Positions 52,685-59,474 of a stretch of DNA of 64,000 nt are shown here, piece after piece. The number at the start of each line of letters is the position of its first letter. The stretch's first letter is position 1. Under the pieces are notes generated by a model, which was given only the letters and a program-made list of their open reading frames with translations, made no database searches and was not told the origin of the DNA. The position numbers and the translations under genes are program-made. The DNA lies in assembly GCA_036404435.1 (NCBI GenBank), contig DASWZN010000032.1, positions 186,001-250,000 of the forward strand, in the 5' to 3' direction. The DNA is from DASWZN01 sp036404435 (lineage in GTDB: Bacteria; Acidobacteriota; Terriglobia; Bryobacterales; Bryobacteraceae).

Positions 52685-53218
52685 ATGCACAAGCGGAGGA
52701 AGATCTGGATTGTCGCGGCGCCGCTAGCGGCCGCGTTGCTCGCCGGGAGTTGGGCCTGCAAGAAGGAGGAGGCGGAGCAGGACGAGAACCTGCCGCCGGC
52801 GAGCGTAGTCGCCGTGGCGCAGCCGCGGGCAAGGCGCCAGCTCCTGGACGGCTTCTGGGCGGTGGAGAACAACTCCTGGCGGTGGACCAAGCACCGTTTT
52901 TCGGTGCTGCTCATGGCGCCGCCGGGAGCGGCGCAGGGGGGCGCGAGCCTGGAGTTCCGCTTCACGCTGCCGGATCCGGTCATCCTGCGGCGGAAATCGG
53001 TGACGCTGTCGGCATCAGTCGGCGAGGTAGCGCTTCCTCCGGAAACCTACACGTCTTCGGGCACCTACTTGTATAAAGCCGACGTGCCCGCCACCGCGTT
53101 CACAGGGCAAGGTCCGGTGAGAGTTGCGTTCGCCACGGACAAGTACCTGGCCGCCGGCGAAGTCGAGGGCCGGGAGTTAGCGCTGGTCGCCAAGAGTATC
53201 GGCCTCACTCCCAAGTAG
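52685..53218 (+). CDS. Small exported hypothetical protein, possible lipoprotein
   Basis: From ATG 52685, with AAGGA upstream, the protein has 177 residues. It has a signal peptide (MHKRRKIWIVAAPLAAALLA) followed by GSWACKKEEAE. Cys25 could be lipidated, but SWAC is a poor lipobox. The mature part has VENNSWRWTKHRFSVLLMAP near 62, ASLEFRFTLPDPVILRRKSV near 89 and VALPPETYTSSGTYLYKADV near 113. This is a beta-sandwich-like pattern similar to the C-terminal module at the end of the radical SAM protein near 6 kb. It follows the GT-C gene by 122 bp and abuts a convergent GT-C gene at 53219. Possibly a glycan-binding or accessory subunit; unproven. Confidence 0.77.
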   Translation: MHKRRKIWIVAAPLAAALLAGSWACKKEEAEQDENLPPASVVAVAQPRARRQLLDGFWAVENNSWRWTKHRFSVLLMAPPGAAQGGASLEFRFTLPDPVILRRKSVTLSASVGEVALPPETYTSSGTYLYKADVPATAFTGQGPVRVAFATDKYLAAGEVEGRELALVAKSIGLTPK

Positions 53219-54853
53219 TCAGTGCCCCGCCGGGACGTAACGGTACACCTGAAAAATCGGCCGCCGGTTGCGGTCGGCGATCACCTTCACGACCTCGGGG
53301 CGGTATCCGGCCGACCGCGCCAGGGCGTCCATTCCGGCGTTCATGCCGGGGAGGATCTCGTTCCCCGAGGTGTGGGCGATGAAAACCGCGTCCTGGGCCG
53401 CCAGCGCTTTGACCGCGTTGACGCGGCTCTTGGGGTCCCCGGGAACTTCCGTCAGCGCCAGATCGAGCGGTAGTTTTCCACCGTTGAGAATGCGCAGGGA
53501 GTTGAGGATCCCCCAGTCCACCACGTACATGCGGCGCGCCGGAGAGGTGGGCAGGTAGGCCGAAAGCGGATCGATGGCGTCCGTCCAGATGGTTGTGGGG
53601 CCGTTCACCACCGCTTGGGCCAGGTATTGGTTGAGCACGACCAGACCGGACCCGCAGATCAGGATCAAGACGGCAGCCAACGCCGGCAGTCCGGCGCGGC
53701 CGAGCTTCCGCGAGCCTTCCGCCAGGCCCACTGCGGCGAACAGGTGCGGAAACGGCCACAGCAGGACCACATGGTGCGCTCCCCCTCCGGCCCCCTTCGT
53801 GAACGCCATCTGCAGCCAAACCACCACCATGAAGATGAGCGCGAACAGCATGGGCTTGCGCGCCGGGGTGCGCCACAGCCAGGGGAGGAACGCCAGCGCC
53901 AGGATGCAGGCGTATGGCAGAAAGCCAGCCTGCCGCTGTCCGAAAGCTTCGCTCAGCCCGACCGAGAGAGCCTCCATCCGGTTGCGGGGCTGGGCGGGCT
54001 CCGGAGGCGGCTCGTTGCGAACCATGTAGCCAAATAGAGACCCGCCTTCGAGGGTGCTCCACAGCCCGGTGACTTTTTGGCCGATCCCGTCAGACGAAAA
54101 TCGGGCGTTCCCTCGAAAGGTCTCCCCTCGCAGCTTGATATTGAATGAGACCAGCGGCGCCGCGCCAACCACGAGGGACACGACGGCGATGGCGAGGTTC
54201 CGGCGCGTCCAGTGCAGGCGCAACGCGCGCGGGAGCACCACGACCGCACCCGCCGCCAGCCCCGCCAGGGCCCAGAAGAAGAGAGCTTTGTCCCACAGGG
54301 CCAGGCCAAAGACGAAGAAGCCGGCCGCCAGGAACAGTTCCCTTCGAGACTGGTGGAAACGCCACAGCAGCACGAGGCCGGAGACGAGGAGAAGGTGCTG
54401 GATCGCGACCGGCCCCCAGTCCAGGCAGGTAGTCATGACGAACATCGCATCGGTGGCGAGCAGCGCCGTGGCGGCAAGCGCGGCCCGCGCTCCGGCAATC
54501 TGACGCACCAGGACAAAAAGCAGCCACACCGTGGCCGCGCCCGCCAGGAGCACGGGAATTCGCACCGACCAGATCGAGGGACCGAAGAGCAGGAAGATCG
54601 CCTTGTAGACGCAGGCCTTCAAGGTGCCCAGATAGCTGCCCATCATGGCCGGAAACCGGTGGTGCCTGAAGATGCGCACGGAGTACGGGATCGCGAGCGG
54701 AGGGTAAATGATCTCCGAGAAAAGCGCCTCATCGTTCTGGAGCCCGACGTAGGGAATGAAGACGAGTCCTTCCACGAAGAACAGCAGGCAGAAAAGCGCC
54801 CCCAGCAAGGACACGCCCGGACGCAGGCGGCGAACACGTGTCGTTTCAAGCAT
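53219..54853 (-). CDS. PMT/ArnT-like GT-C glycosyltransferase
   Basis: From ATG 54851-54853 (MLETTRVRRLRPGVSLLGAL) the protein has 544 residues; codons further upstream look non-coding. The first outer loop has PYVGLQNDEALFSEIIYPPL near residue 37, with the Asp-Glu pair of the PMT_2 family. IWSVRIPVLLAGAATVWLLF and TTCLDWGPVAIQHLLLVSGL follow. About eleven helices are visible, then a soluble C-terminal domain with AQDAVFIAHTSGNEILPGMN and a VYRYVPAGH end. It probably uses a polyprenyl-linked sugar donor. It closes the glycan locus; its upstream side is a 614-bp gene-poor gap. Confidence 0.88.
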   Translation of the reverse strand: MLETTRVRRLRPGVSLLGALFCLLFFVEGLVFIPYVGLQNDEALFSEIIYPPLAIPYSVRIFRHHRFPAMMGSYLGTLKACVYKAIFLLFGPSIWSVRIPVLLAGAATVWLLFVLVRQIAGARAALAATALLATDAMFVMTTCLDWGPVAIQHLLLVSGLVLLWRFHQSRRELFLAAGFFVFGLALWDKALFFWALAGLAAGAVVVLPRALRLHWTRRNLAIAVVSLVVGAAPLVSFNIKLRGETFRGNARFSSDGIGQKVTGLWSTLEGGSLFGYMVRNEPPPEPAQPRNRMEALSVGLSEAFGQRQAGFLPYACILALAFLPWLWRTPARKPMLFALIFMVVVWLQMAFTKGAGGGAHHVVLLWPFPHLFAAVGLAEGSRKLGRAGLPALAAVLILICGSGLVVLNQYLAQAVVNGPTTIWTDAIDPLSAYLPTSPARRMYVVDWGILNSLRILNGGKLPLDLALTEVPGDPKSRVNAVKALAAQDAVFIAHTSGNEILPGMNAGMDALARSAGYRPEVVKVIADRNRRPIFQVYRYVPAGH

Positions 54854-55467
54854 CTTGGCTGCTACCGGAAAAGACTCATTATGGCACTTCCCAGATCTGA
54901 CCCGAGAGTCCCGGCGGTCGGGACGTACTACATATCCGGCGCTCTCGGTGCGTGCCAAGGCGCCCGGCCGGGTGGGCGGCGGGGTTGGGCTCATGCCTGG
55001 GGCGGATCTGCCGATAAGACTCTCTGTGTTGAAAGGATGGTGTAAGGTTTCCCCATCGAGCAGCGAGCGGACTTGCAGGCGAGGCCCGGCGTGGCGTAGA
55101 CTAGGGCGCCCTCGACCCAAGAAGGGAAAAAAGTTGGGGGCCGAGGAAACTTTCGCGGAAGGATAGCGTCAAATAAGGGTTTGCGGCGCTGAGCCGCGCG
55201 AAAGATTTTTGGAACCGGAATTGCTCGGGCTGAATCATAGATGGGTATGAAACGAAGGAGCGAGGTCGGCTTGGCCGGGATCTGGGACCGGCACCGGGAC
55301 GGAATCTTAGCGGATGGTGCGCAGATCCGGTGGAACTTTTCCGCTCAGATTGCGTCTAGGAAGCGTGGCAGCGATTTTCCGCTGGACAACCAGTGGAAGT
55401 TGATTAATACTGTAATATCATCGGCACTGATTAAACATGCTTAATGTAAGCGGGGAGGGGAGAGGCA
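54854..55467. other. Gene-poor 614-bp region upstream of the DksA-like gene
   Basis: I see no gene I can support. One 67-codon plus-strand frame (55241-55444, starting MGMKRRSEVGLAGIWDRHRD) has no recognisable domain and a poor ribosome site. The last 100 bp become AT-rich (TTGATTAATACTGTAATATC near 55398), which probably holds the promoter of the DksA-like gene. No hairpin or RNA gene is evident. Confidence 0.55.
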
Positions 55468-55851
55468 ATGACCAAGACTGAGTTGAACAAGTTCAAACAG
55501 GTTCTGGAGGCAAAGCTGGCCGAACTGGCCGACATCCTGAAGCGGCGGGATGAGATTGCCATCGAGAAGAGCCCGGACGCGATCGACGAAGTGACTCGTG
55601 CGGCTGAACGCGAGCTGGCAATCCGCAATCTGGACCGGGAGTCCAACCTGCTGCGAAATGTGCGGGCCGCTCTAAGGCGCATCGATGATGGCTCCTTTGG
55701 CGTTTGCGCGCACTGCGAAGAGGACATCAGCCCCAAACGGCTGGCAGCCGTCCCGTGGGCGCCGTTCTGCATCCGGTGCCAGGAAGCTGCCGACCGCCAC
55801 GAGCAGGATGCCACTGCAACCCTGGAAGGGTTGCTCATGAACGCGGCGTAA
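55468..55851 (+). CDS. TraR/DksA-family zinc-finger regulator
   Basis: This 127-residue protein has an N-terminal coiled coil (MTKTELNKFKQVLEAKLAEL and on to about residue 70). A C4 zinc finger follows: CAHC, 17 residues, CIRC (VCAHCEEDISPKRLAAVPWA near 79). DksA-type proteins enter the secondary channel of RNA polymerase and act with ppGpp in the stringent response. The first part of the coiled-coil tip (SPDAIDEVTRAAERELA) lacks the exact DxxDxA of E. coli DksA, so activity may differ. A strong GGGAGAGG ribosome site precedes the ATG. A good terminator follows at 55874-55908. Confidence 0.93.
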   Translation: MTKTELNKFKQVLEAKLAELADILKRRDEIAIEKSPDAIDEVTRAAERELAIRNLDRESNLLRNVRAALRRIDDGSFGVCAHCEEDISPKRLAAVPWAPFCIRCQEAADRHEQDATATLEGLLMNAA

Positions 55852-55873
55852 GCCGCACCGGACTGACTCTCGA

Positions 55874-55908
55874 GGGCGCGGGCTCAGCCCCGCGCCCTTC
55901 GTGTTTTC
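55874..55908 (+). terminator. Rho-independent terminator after the DksA-like gene
   Basis: GGGCGCGGGCT and AGCCCCGCGCCC form a GC-rich stem of about 11 pairs with a short loop and one bulge. The stem is followed by TTCGTGTTTTC. It may serve both converging genes, since pgeF ends at 55907. Confidence 0.7.
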
Positions 55909-56548
55909 AGCGGCGGATGGCCACCGCGGACACCATGCGTCCCGTCTTGACGTGGTCGCGCCGCCAGGAGTGAAACTCGCCGGGCCGGCAGCAGGTGCAG
56001 GGCGCGCCCGAGAAGATTCGCGCCGGGTCGAGACCCGCGTCGGTGAGTTCACGGCGGTTGGTCTCGGCCAGGTCCAGCTTGGCCCGGCCAGACAGACCGA
56101 ACTGAATAGCCACTTCGGGGCCCACCTCGTAGCAGCTCGCGCAAATACCCGGGCCAATCGCTGCCAGCAGATCCTGAGGCCGGCTCCCGAACCGCTCGCC
56201 CAGGGACCGGACCGCGGCTACCGCAATCGCCTGGGCCGTTCCCCGCCACCCGGCGTGGACCGCGGCGACCGCGCGCTGGCGCTCGTCCACCAGCAGGATG
56301 GGGATGCAATCGGCCGTGCGAATGGTCAGGTAGCAGCCAGGGCTGTTGGTCAGCAGGCAATCTGCCTCGCCCAGACAGCCGGCGACCCCGTCCGCCCACA
56401 CGCAACGCGCGGAGTGAACCTGCCGGACCCAGGCCGGAGGACCCGGCGTCCAGGAACCGGCCAGGCGGGTGCCGAAACCGTGCTCCAGCCACGGCAGGCG
56501 ATCCAGTTCCGCAACGCGATACACGTGGCCTCGGTCTTTGTAGAACAT
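55907..56548 (-). CDS. pgeF: Laccase-domain protein / peptidoglycan editing factor PgeF (YfiH family)
   Basis: I start at ATG 56546-56548, with GGAGGAG upstream, giving 213 residues. The family motifs are HGFGTRLAGSW, WVRQVHSARCVWADG near 41, TIRTADCIPILLVDERQ near 75 with the copper/zinc-type ligands, AVAAVHAGWRGTAQAIAVAA near 92, and AIGPGICASCYEVGPEVA near 129. The PCTCCRPGEFHSWRRDHVKT region near 182 follows. Members hydrolyse or phosphorolyse purine nucleosides and, in E. coli, remove mis-incorporated L-Ser muropeptides. It is downstream of nuoB by 65 bp, which include a dispersed repeat. The older name polyphenol oxidase is less likely to reflect its role. Confidence 0.93.
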   Translation of the reverse strand: MFYKDRGHVYRVAELDRLPWLEHGFGTRLAGSWTPGPPAWVRQVHSARCVWADGVAGCLGEADCLLTNSPGCYLTIRTADCIPILLVDERQRAVAAVHAGWRGTAQAIAVAAVRSLGERFGSRPQDLLAAIGPGICASCYEVGPEVAIQFGLSGRAKLDLAETNRRELTDAGLDPARIFSGAPCTCCRPGEFHSWRRDHVKTGRMVSAVAIRR

Positions 56549-56569
56549 CGAGCGGGGCTCCTCCGGAAT

Positions 56570-56597
56570 CCGCTTGCTCACGCGCGCGGTTCGGTGC
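56570..56597. repeat. Dispersed repeat GCACCGAACCGCG family, inverted copy 3
   Basis: CCGCTTGCTCACGCGCGCGG continues TTCGGTGC. It is the inverse of the 17488-17527 core with two mismatches. It occupies the nuoB-pgeF gap. Confidence 0.85.
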
Positions 56598-56613
56598 CCG
56601 CGTTCGCGGCTGC

Positions 56614-57180
56614 TTACGCGCTCTGCTTCATCTGCGCGATCATGACCTGCTTCTTGAAGTCCTCGAGCATCGACTCGTCCAGCCGCACCTCGGTGGGCCG
56701 CCGCTCCAGCGTGGTCATGCGGTCGATCTTGTCCTGGAGCTTCAGGAGCCCATAAAACAGGTTCTCGGGGCGGGGCGGGCAACCGGTGACGTAGACATCG
56801 ACGGGAATGATGCGATCCACCCCCTGCAACACCGCGTACGTATTGAACGGCCCGCCGACGCTCGAGCAGGCGCCCATCGAAAGCACCCACTTGGGATCGG
56901 CCATCTGGTCGTACAGACGCTTGATGACGGGCCCCATCTTGAGAGTGACCGTGCCGGCCACGATCATCAGATCCGCCTGCCGCGGGCTGGGCCGGAAGAC
57001 CTCGGCCCCGAAACGGGCGATGTCGAAGCGGGGGGCGCCGCTGGCGGCGATCATCTCGATGGCACAGCACGCCAACCCGAAGGTAAGCGGCCACAGCGAA
57101 GACTCCCTGGCCCAGTTGAAGACGTAGTCCACGGACGTGACCAGGACATTCTTCTCAAATTGGTTCTCCAGGAAGGGCAT
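56614..57180 (-). CDS. nuoB: NADH-quinone oxidoreductase subunit B (stand-alone)
   Basis: From ATG 57178-57180 (MPFLENQFEKNVLVTSVDYV) the protein has 188 residues. An ATG seven codons upstream is also in frame but overlaps a possible TACAAT promoter box. All four ligands of iron-sulfur cluster N2 are present: WPLTFGLACCAIEMIAASG near 32 (CC), VLSMGACSSVGGPF near 98, and VYVTGCPPRPENLFYGLLKL near 130. NuoB is a peripheral-arm subunit of complex I at the quinone site. No other nuo gene flanks it, which is unusual since nuoB normally sits in a nuoA-N operon. A lysine-rich C-terminal extension (EDFKKQVMIAQMKQSA) completes the protein. Confidence 0.95.
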   Translation of the reverse strand: MPFLENQFEKNVLVTSVDYVFNWARESSLWPLTFGLACCAIEMIAASGAPRFDIARFGAEVFRPSPRQADLMIVAGTVTLKMGPVIKRLYDQMADPKWVLSMGACSSVGGPFNTYAVLQGVDRIIPVDVYVTGCPPRPENLFYGLLKLQDKIDRMTTLERRPTEVRLDESMLEDFKKQVMIAQMKQSA

Positions 57181-57209
57181 CGCGTGTTCGAAGACCCCCA
57201 TTGTAGCAT

Positions 57210-57245
57210 CGGCCTGTCAGCGACAGGCCGGAGGCCTGTCCCACC
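57210..57245. repeat. GGCCTGTC/GACAGGCC hairpin repeat
   Basis: GGCCTGTC (57211-57218), three bases, GACAGGCC (57222-57229), then a further GGCCTGTCCCACC. Alternative stems are possible. It lies between the divergent nuoB and TPR genes and looks like a member of a dispersed repeat family. Confidence 0.7.
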
Positions 57246-57291
57246 CAAATTGCCGCCGCGAGAATCTCCGGGCTTGCCCCACTAACTTCTC

Positions 57292-59265
57292 GTGATGTCC
57301 CGGGTCGCCATCGTTGTGATTTGCTTCCTGCCGCTGGTGTGTGCCCAGACGCCGGAGTCAGCCAGCCGCGCCTACGAGGCGCTTCGCGCCAAAGACTACG
57401 ATGTGGCGATCGCGTTGTTTCAAGAGGCGATTGAACGGGCGCCCGCCAACGCGACCCTGCACCAGGACCTGGGCTATACGTATCTCAGAGCCGGCGAGAA
57501 CGAAGCCGCCCGCGACCAGTTCGCCGCGGCGCTGCGCCTGGACCCCGGCGCCGAACGCATCGCGCTCGAATACGCGTTCCTTTGCCACGAGACCAAGAAG
57601 ACGGCGGAAGCGCGCCGCACATTCGACCGGATTCGGAAGACTGGAAGCCCCGACGCGCGCCTGGTTGCCGGGCAGGCCTTCGAGAATATAGACGGGCCGC
57701 TGGCGGAGGGCATTGCCCGCTGGTCGGCGGTGGTGGCGAACTCTCCCCAGGACTTCAGCGCGCGCTTGGAACTGGCGCGGCTGGCCGAGGCGCGTGACGA
57801 TCCGGGGCTCGCGGCCCAGCACTACCTGGCAGCCTGGGAGCTGCGGCCGGGCGAGCGGCAACTGCTGATCGACTTGGCGCGGGCCTGGCAGGATGCGGGG
57901 CGGATCGAAGAGTCCCGCGCAGCACTGATTGCGGCGGCGCGTGGGTCCGAGGCCTGGGTGGCCGAACAAGCGCGGGAGCTGGCGCCGCAACGCTGCCCAT
58001 ACGCCGGCGAGTTCCGCCGCGCTCTGGATCTGGACCCCGCCAACTTCGGGATGCGCCGCGAGTTCGTTTTCCTCCTGCTTGAGTTGAAGCAGACGGACGA
58101 GGCTGAGCGCGAGCTGCGGATTCTGACGGATATGGCGCCCACCGACATGCTGGCCGCCGCGCAGTTGGGCTTCCTGCTTCTGGCGAAGCAGGACCGCGCC
58201 GGCGCGATGGTCTACCTCGACCGCGTTTTGAAGTCCGGCGATCCAGAGTTGGTGGCGCGGGTGCGCGCCGCCTTAAAGGCCGCGCCCGCGCTCAAGGAGC
58301 GCAGCGCGGCGTCCGGTCAGACCGTCAGCGCCAAGGAGATGGGCGAGCGCAGCTATGCCAAGGGCTATCTGAAAGACGCGGTGCGGTACCTCGAGGCCGC
58401 ACACGAAGACGACCCCGCGGACGACGAGGTCATGCTGAAGCTGGGCTGGGTGTACAACATCCTGCACCAGGACGAAATCGCGCTCGGCTGGTTTGACCAG
58501 GCGCGGCGCAGCTCCGATCCCCTGATCGCCGCGGAGGCCGGCCGCGCGTATCACAATTTGCGGCCCGGCTTCGCCCGCTGGCGGTTTACGGGCTGGGTGC
58601 TGCCGTTGTACTCGACGCGCTGGAACGACTTCTTCTCGTACGGGCAGGCAAAGGCGGAATACCGGCTCGGTAACCTCCCCTTCCGGCCGTACTTCTCCCT
58701 GCGCTTCATCGGAGATACGCGCGGCGCGGAGCCGATCTGCTGTTACTCGGAGAAATCGTTCGTGGCCGGCGTGGGCATAGCGACGCGTTACTGGCACGGG
58801 GCGATGGCTTGGGCCGAAGCCGGCGCCGCGATCCGCTACAGCAGTACCCCGGTCGCCGGCTTCCAGGTCCAGGACTACCGCGGCGGCGTGTCCTACGTTC
58901 ACGGTTGGGGCCGCCTGCTGGGGAGCGAAGCGCCCGGCTGGTTTGCCGAGACTCACGACGATGGCGTGTTCGTCAGCCGTTTCAACGACGACACGATCGC
59001 GTCGTCGTTGAACCAACTCGGCTACACGGTCCGGCCTTTCGCCGGGTTGCGCGTGCAGCTTTTCTGCAACGCCAACCTTACTGCCGACACGCAGCGGCAG
59101 GGGTGGGCGAACTTCGCCGAAGCCGGTCCGGGCCTGCGCTTCCGCTGGGCGACGCTGCCCCCGGCGCTGGTCTTTTCCGTAAGCGCCCTGCGGGGAGCCT
59201 ATCTGCAAACCGCCAAGCAGTTCGACGATGTGCGTGTGGGGTTCTGGTATGCGCTCACCCGTTGA
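57292..59265 (+). CDS. Exported TPR protein with NfrA/PgaA-like C-terminal domain
   Basis: This 657-residue protein has a signal peptide (MMSRVAIVVICFLPLVCAQ). TPR units cover about residues 20-430, for example ALFQEAIERAPANATLHQDL, QFAAALRLDPGAERIALEYA and KYLEAAHEDDPADDEVMLKL-like segments. The C-terminal 220 residues have amphipathic strands (FRPYFSLRFIGDTRG, AMAWAEAGAAIRYSS, LNQLGYTVRPFAGLRVQLFC), as in the NfrA C-terminal domain or a small barrel. Proteins of this plan (PgaA, PelB, BcsC, NfrA) carry exopolysaccharide across the outer membrane. The secreted glycosidase-like gene that follows fits such an export pair. A GT2 synthase is not adjacent. Confidence 0.85.
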   Translation: MMSRVAIVVICFLPLVCAQTPESASRAYEALRAKDYDVAIALFQEAIERAPANATLHQDLGYTYLRAGENEAARDQFAAALRLDPGAERIALEYAFLCHETKKTAEARRTFDRIRKTGSPDARLVAGQAFENIDGPLAEGIARWSAVVANSPQDFSARLELARLAEARDDPGLAAQHYLAAWELRPGERQLLIDLARAWQDAGRIEESRAALIAAARGSEAWVAEQARELAPQRCPYAGEFRRALDLDPANFGMRREFVFLLLELKQTDEAERELRILTDMAPTDMLAAAQLGFLLLAKQDRAGAMVYLDRVLKSGDPELVARVRAALKAAPALKERSAASGQTVSAKEMGERSYAKGYLKDAVRYLEAAHEDDPADDEVMLKLGWVYNILHQDEIALGWFDQARRSSDPLIAAEAGRAYHNLRPGFARWRFTGWVLPLYSTRWNDFFSYGQAKAEYRLGNLPFRPYFSLRFIGDTRGAEPICCYSEKSFVAGVGIATRYWHGAMAWAEAGAAIRYSSTPVAGFQVQDYRGGVSYVHGWGRLLGSEAPGWFAETHDDGVFVSRFNDDTIASSLNQLGYTVRPFAGLRVQLFCNANLTADTQRQGWANFAEAGPGLRFRWATLPPALVFSVSALRGAYLQTAKQFDDVRVGFWYALTR

Positions 59266-59291
59266 TCACGGCCCGAGACCGAAAGGACTTG

Positions 59292-59369
59292 GAGCCGCCG
59301 ATGAACGCCGATGGACGCCGATAAGCCGCTCTTCTTCAATCGGCGTTGATCGGCGTTCATCGGCGGCTC
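59292..59369. repeat. Long palindrome of GATGAACGCC units, copy near 59.3 kb
   Basis: Left arm 59292-59322 starts GAGCCGCCGATGAACGCCGA. Right arm 59339-59369 ends TTCATCGGCGGCTC. The arms are inverse complements over 31 bases with two mismatches and a 16-base spacer, the same design and spacer length as 13002-13077. Confidence 0.9.
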
Positions 59370-59446
59370 GCTATGCCTTGGCCTTCTTTGGCAACGTCGT
59401 CGGCTTGCTGCCGAGCGGTGGGGCAGGCAGACCAACCCGTCTGCTG

Positions 59447-59474
59447 CCGCTTGCTTACGCGCGCGGTTCGGTGC
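59447..59474. repeat. Dispersed repeat GCACCGAACCGCG family, inverted copy 4
   Basis: CCGCTTGCTTACGCGCGCGG continues TTCGGTGC. It is nearly identical to the copy at 56570. Its last bases supply the GTG (59471) that best opens the following gene. In frame it would add the spurious peptide LAYARGSV. Confidence 0.88.

Noticed and set aside
55241..55444. 67-codon plus-strand frame upstream of the DksA-like gene
   Set aside because: No ribosome site, no homology that I can recognise, and it runs into the likely promoter region.
55907..57094. A 395-codon frame joining pgeF with sequence over nuoB
   Set aside because: The first 182 codons overlap nuoB in another frame and cross a dispersed repeat; the PgeF start at 56548 has a good ribosome site.
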